Below, piece after piece: positions 14,607-15,019 of a DNA stretch of 15,019 bases. The notes beneath the pieces are model-generated. The model saw only the letters and a list, made by a program, of their open reading frames with translations. It had not been told where the DNA came from and ran no database searches. Both the position numbers and the translations under genes were made by a program. The stretch comes from an uncultured Brevundimonas sp. (lineage in GTDB: Bacteria; Pseudomonadota; Alphaproteobacteria; Caulobacterales; Caulobacteraceae), in NCBI GenBank assembly GCA_946885435.1, contig CAMPGL010000033.1:1-15019 (forward strand), read 5' to 3'. Numbering within the stretch: the stretch's first letter is position 1; the number at the start of each line of letters is the position of its first letter.

Positions 14607-15019
14607 CAGACGGCCTGTAAGCCGGGTTCTGTCCCCGCGAGCGGGTGACGATCATTCCTCTGGACCGCCCATTGCTGAGCGGTTCTCGCGACCTACCCGG
14701 ACGCCTCGGGCCGGCGAGCCCTGCACCCGAGGGTGCGCAGCGTCCCTATTCGGTCTTGCTCCAGGCGGGGCTTGCCATGCCGTCCCGGTCGCCCGGTCCG
14801 CGGTGGGCTCTTACCCCACCCTTTCACCCTTGCCCTGCATAGCTCGAAGAGCGACGCAGGGCGGTTTGCTTTCTGTGGCGCTATCCCTCGGGTCACCCCG
14901 GGCGGGCGTTACCCGCCGCCTTTTCGCCGTGGAGCCCGGACTTTCCTCGCTCCTTCGCCAAGGCTCCGGAGCGCAAGCGCTGCGAAGCTTCAGCGGAGCA
15001 GCGCGACCGCCCGGCCGTC
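14607..15019 (-). ncRNA. rnpB: RNase P RNA, bacterial type A (5' end at window edge)
   Basis: The catalytic RNA of ribonuclease P, which removes 5' leaders from tRNA precursors with the RnpA protein. On the minus strand the conserved core elements occur in order: GAGGAAAGTCCGGGCTCC (14948-14931), CACAGAAAGCAAACCGCC (14877-14860), GGGTAAGAGCCCACCG (about 14816-14801), and the 3' element AACCCGGCTTACAGGCC (about 14627-14611). GACGGCC at the first visible positions (15019-15013) is complementary to GGCCGTC near the 3' end (14615-14609), forming helix P1, so the gene is complete or lacks at most a few 5' bases. Its length of about 413 nt is normal for type A. Its promoter is outside the window. 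Small frames inside it are not real genes. The precise 3' end is estimated to within a few bases. Confidence 0.95.

Noticed and set aside
14645..14896. Short open frames (65 and 67 codons) near the right edge
   Set aside because: They lie wholly within the RNase P RNA gene, whose conserved core elements and P1 helix explain this sequence.
1..15019. A mobile element, CRISPR array, tRNA, phage or defence system hidden in the window
   Set aside because: Apart from the short gaps described, every base is accounted for by conserved dcw genes, the MscS-family gene or rnpB. No inverted-repeat-bounded element, transposase, repeat-spacer array or tRNA fold was seen.

Overview
The window is GC-rich DNA from a bacterium. 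It holds most of a dcw (division and cell wall) cluster, all on the minus strand, followed at the right edge by the RNase P RNA gene. Gene order (mraZ-rsmH-ftsL-ftsI-murE-murF-mraY-murD-ftsW-murG-[MscS-family gene]-murC-murB), murB directly after murC, type A RNase P RNA and the character of the proteins point to an alphaproteobacterium, most likely Caulobacterales (Caulobacter/Phenylobacterium/Brevundimonas type). That placement is inference from gene order and protein character, not from a search. MurE carries the DNPR motif of meso-diaminopimelate-adding enzymes, so the organism makes Gram-negative type peptidoglycan.

Layout in the direction of transcription (right to left): rnpB (15019 to about 14607, essentially complete, its 5' end at the window edge); a 231-bp intergenic region (14606-14376) with a phased TGGG repeat array that looks like a MraZ operator, and two small hairpins; mraZ, rsmH, ftsL, ftsI, murE, murF, mraY, murD, ftsW and murG, packed with 4-bp start/stop overlaps or direct abutment; a 48-bp gap containing a long imperfect hairpin; a small-conductance mechanosensitive channel (MscS) family gene; a 39-bp gap with another inverted repeat; murC; and murB, overlapping murC by 4 bp and cut by the left edge. 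ddl, ftsQ, ftsA and ftsZ would be expected beyond the left edge.

How the genes work together: MurB, MurC, MurD, MurE and MurF build UDP-MurNAc-pentapeptide in the cytoplasm. MraY and MurG make lipid I and lipid II at the inner membrane. FtsW and FtsI polymerise and cross-link septal peptidoglycan, with FtsL as a divisome regulator. RsmH methylates 16S rRNA, and MraZ is the likely repressor of the operon. The one gene that is not part of this standard set is the MscS-family channel, whose product could respond to membrane tension during wall growth (inference).

I find no mobile element, CRISPR array, tRNA, toxin system or clear novel system. The most interesting details are regulatory: the antisense-oriented 10-bp-phased TGGG array upstream of mraZ, and the two gaps flanking the mscS-like gene. 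Each gap places a hairpin arm immediately before a start codon and lacks a recognisable Shine-Dalgarno sequence.
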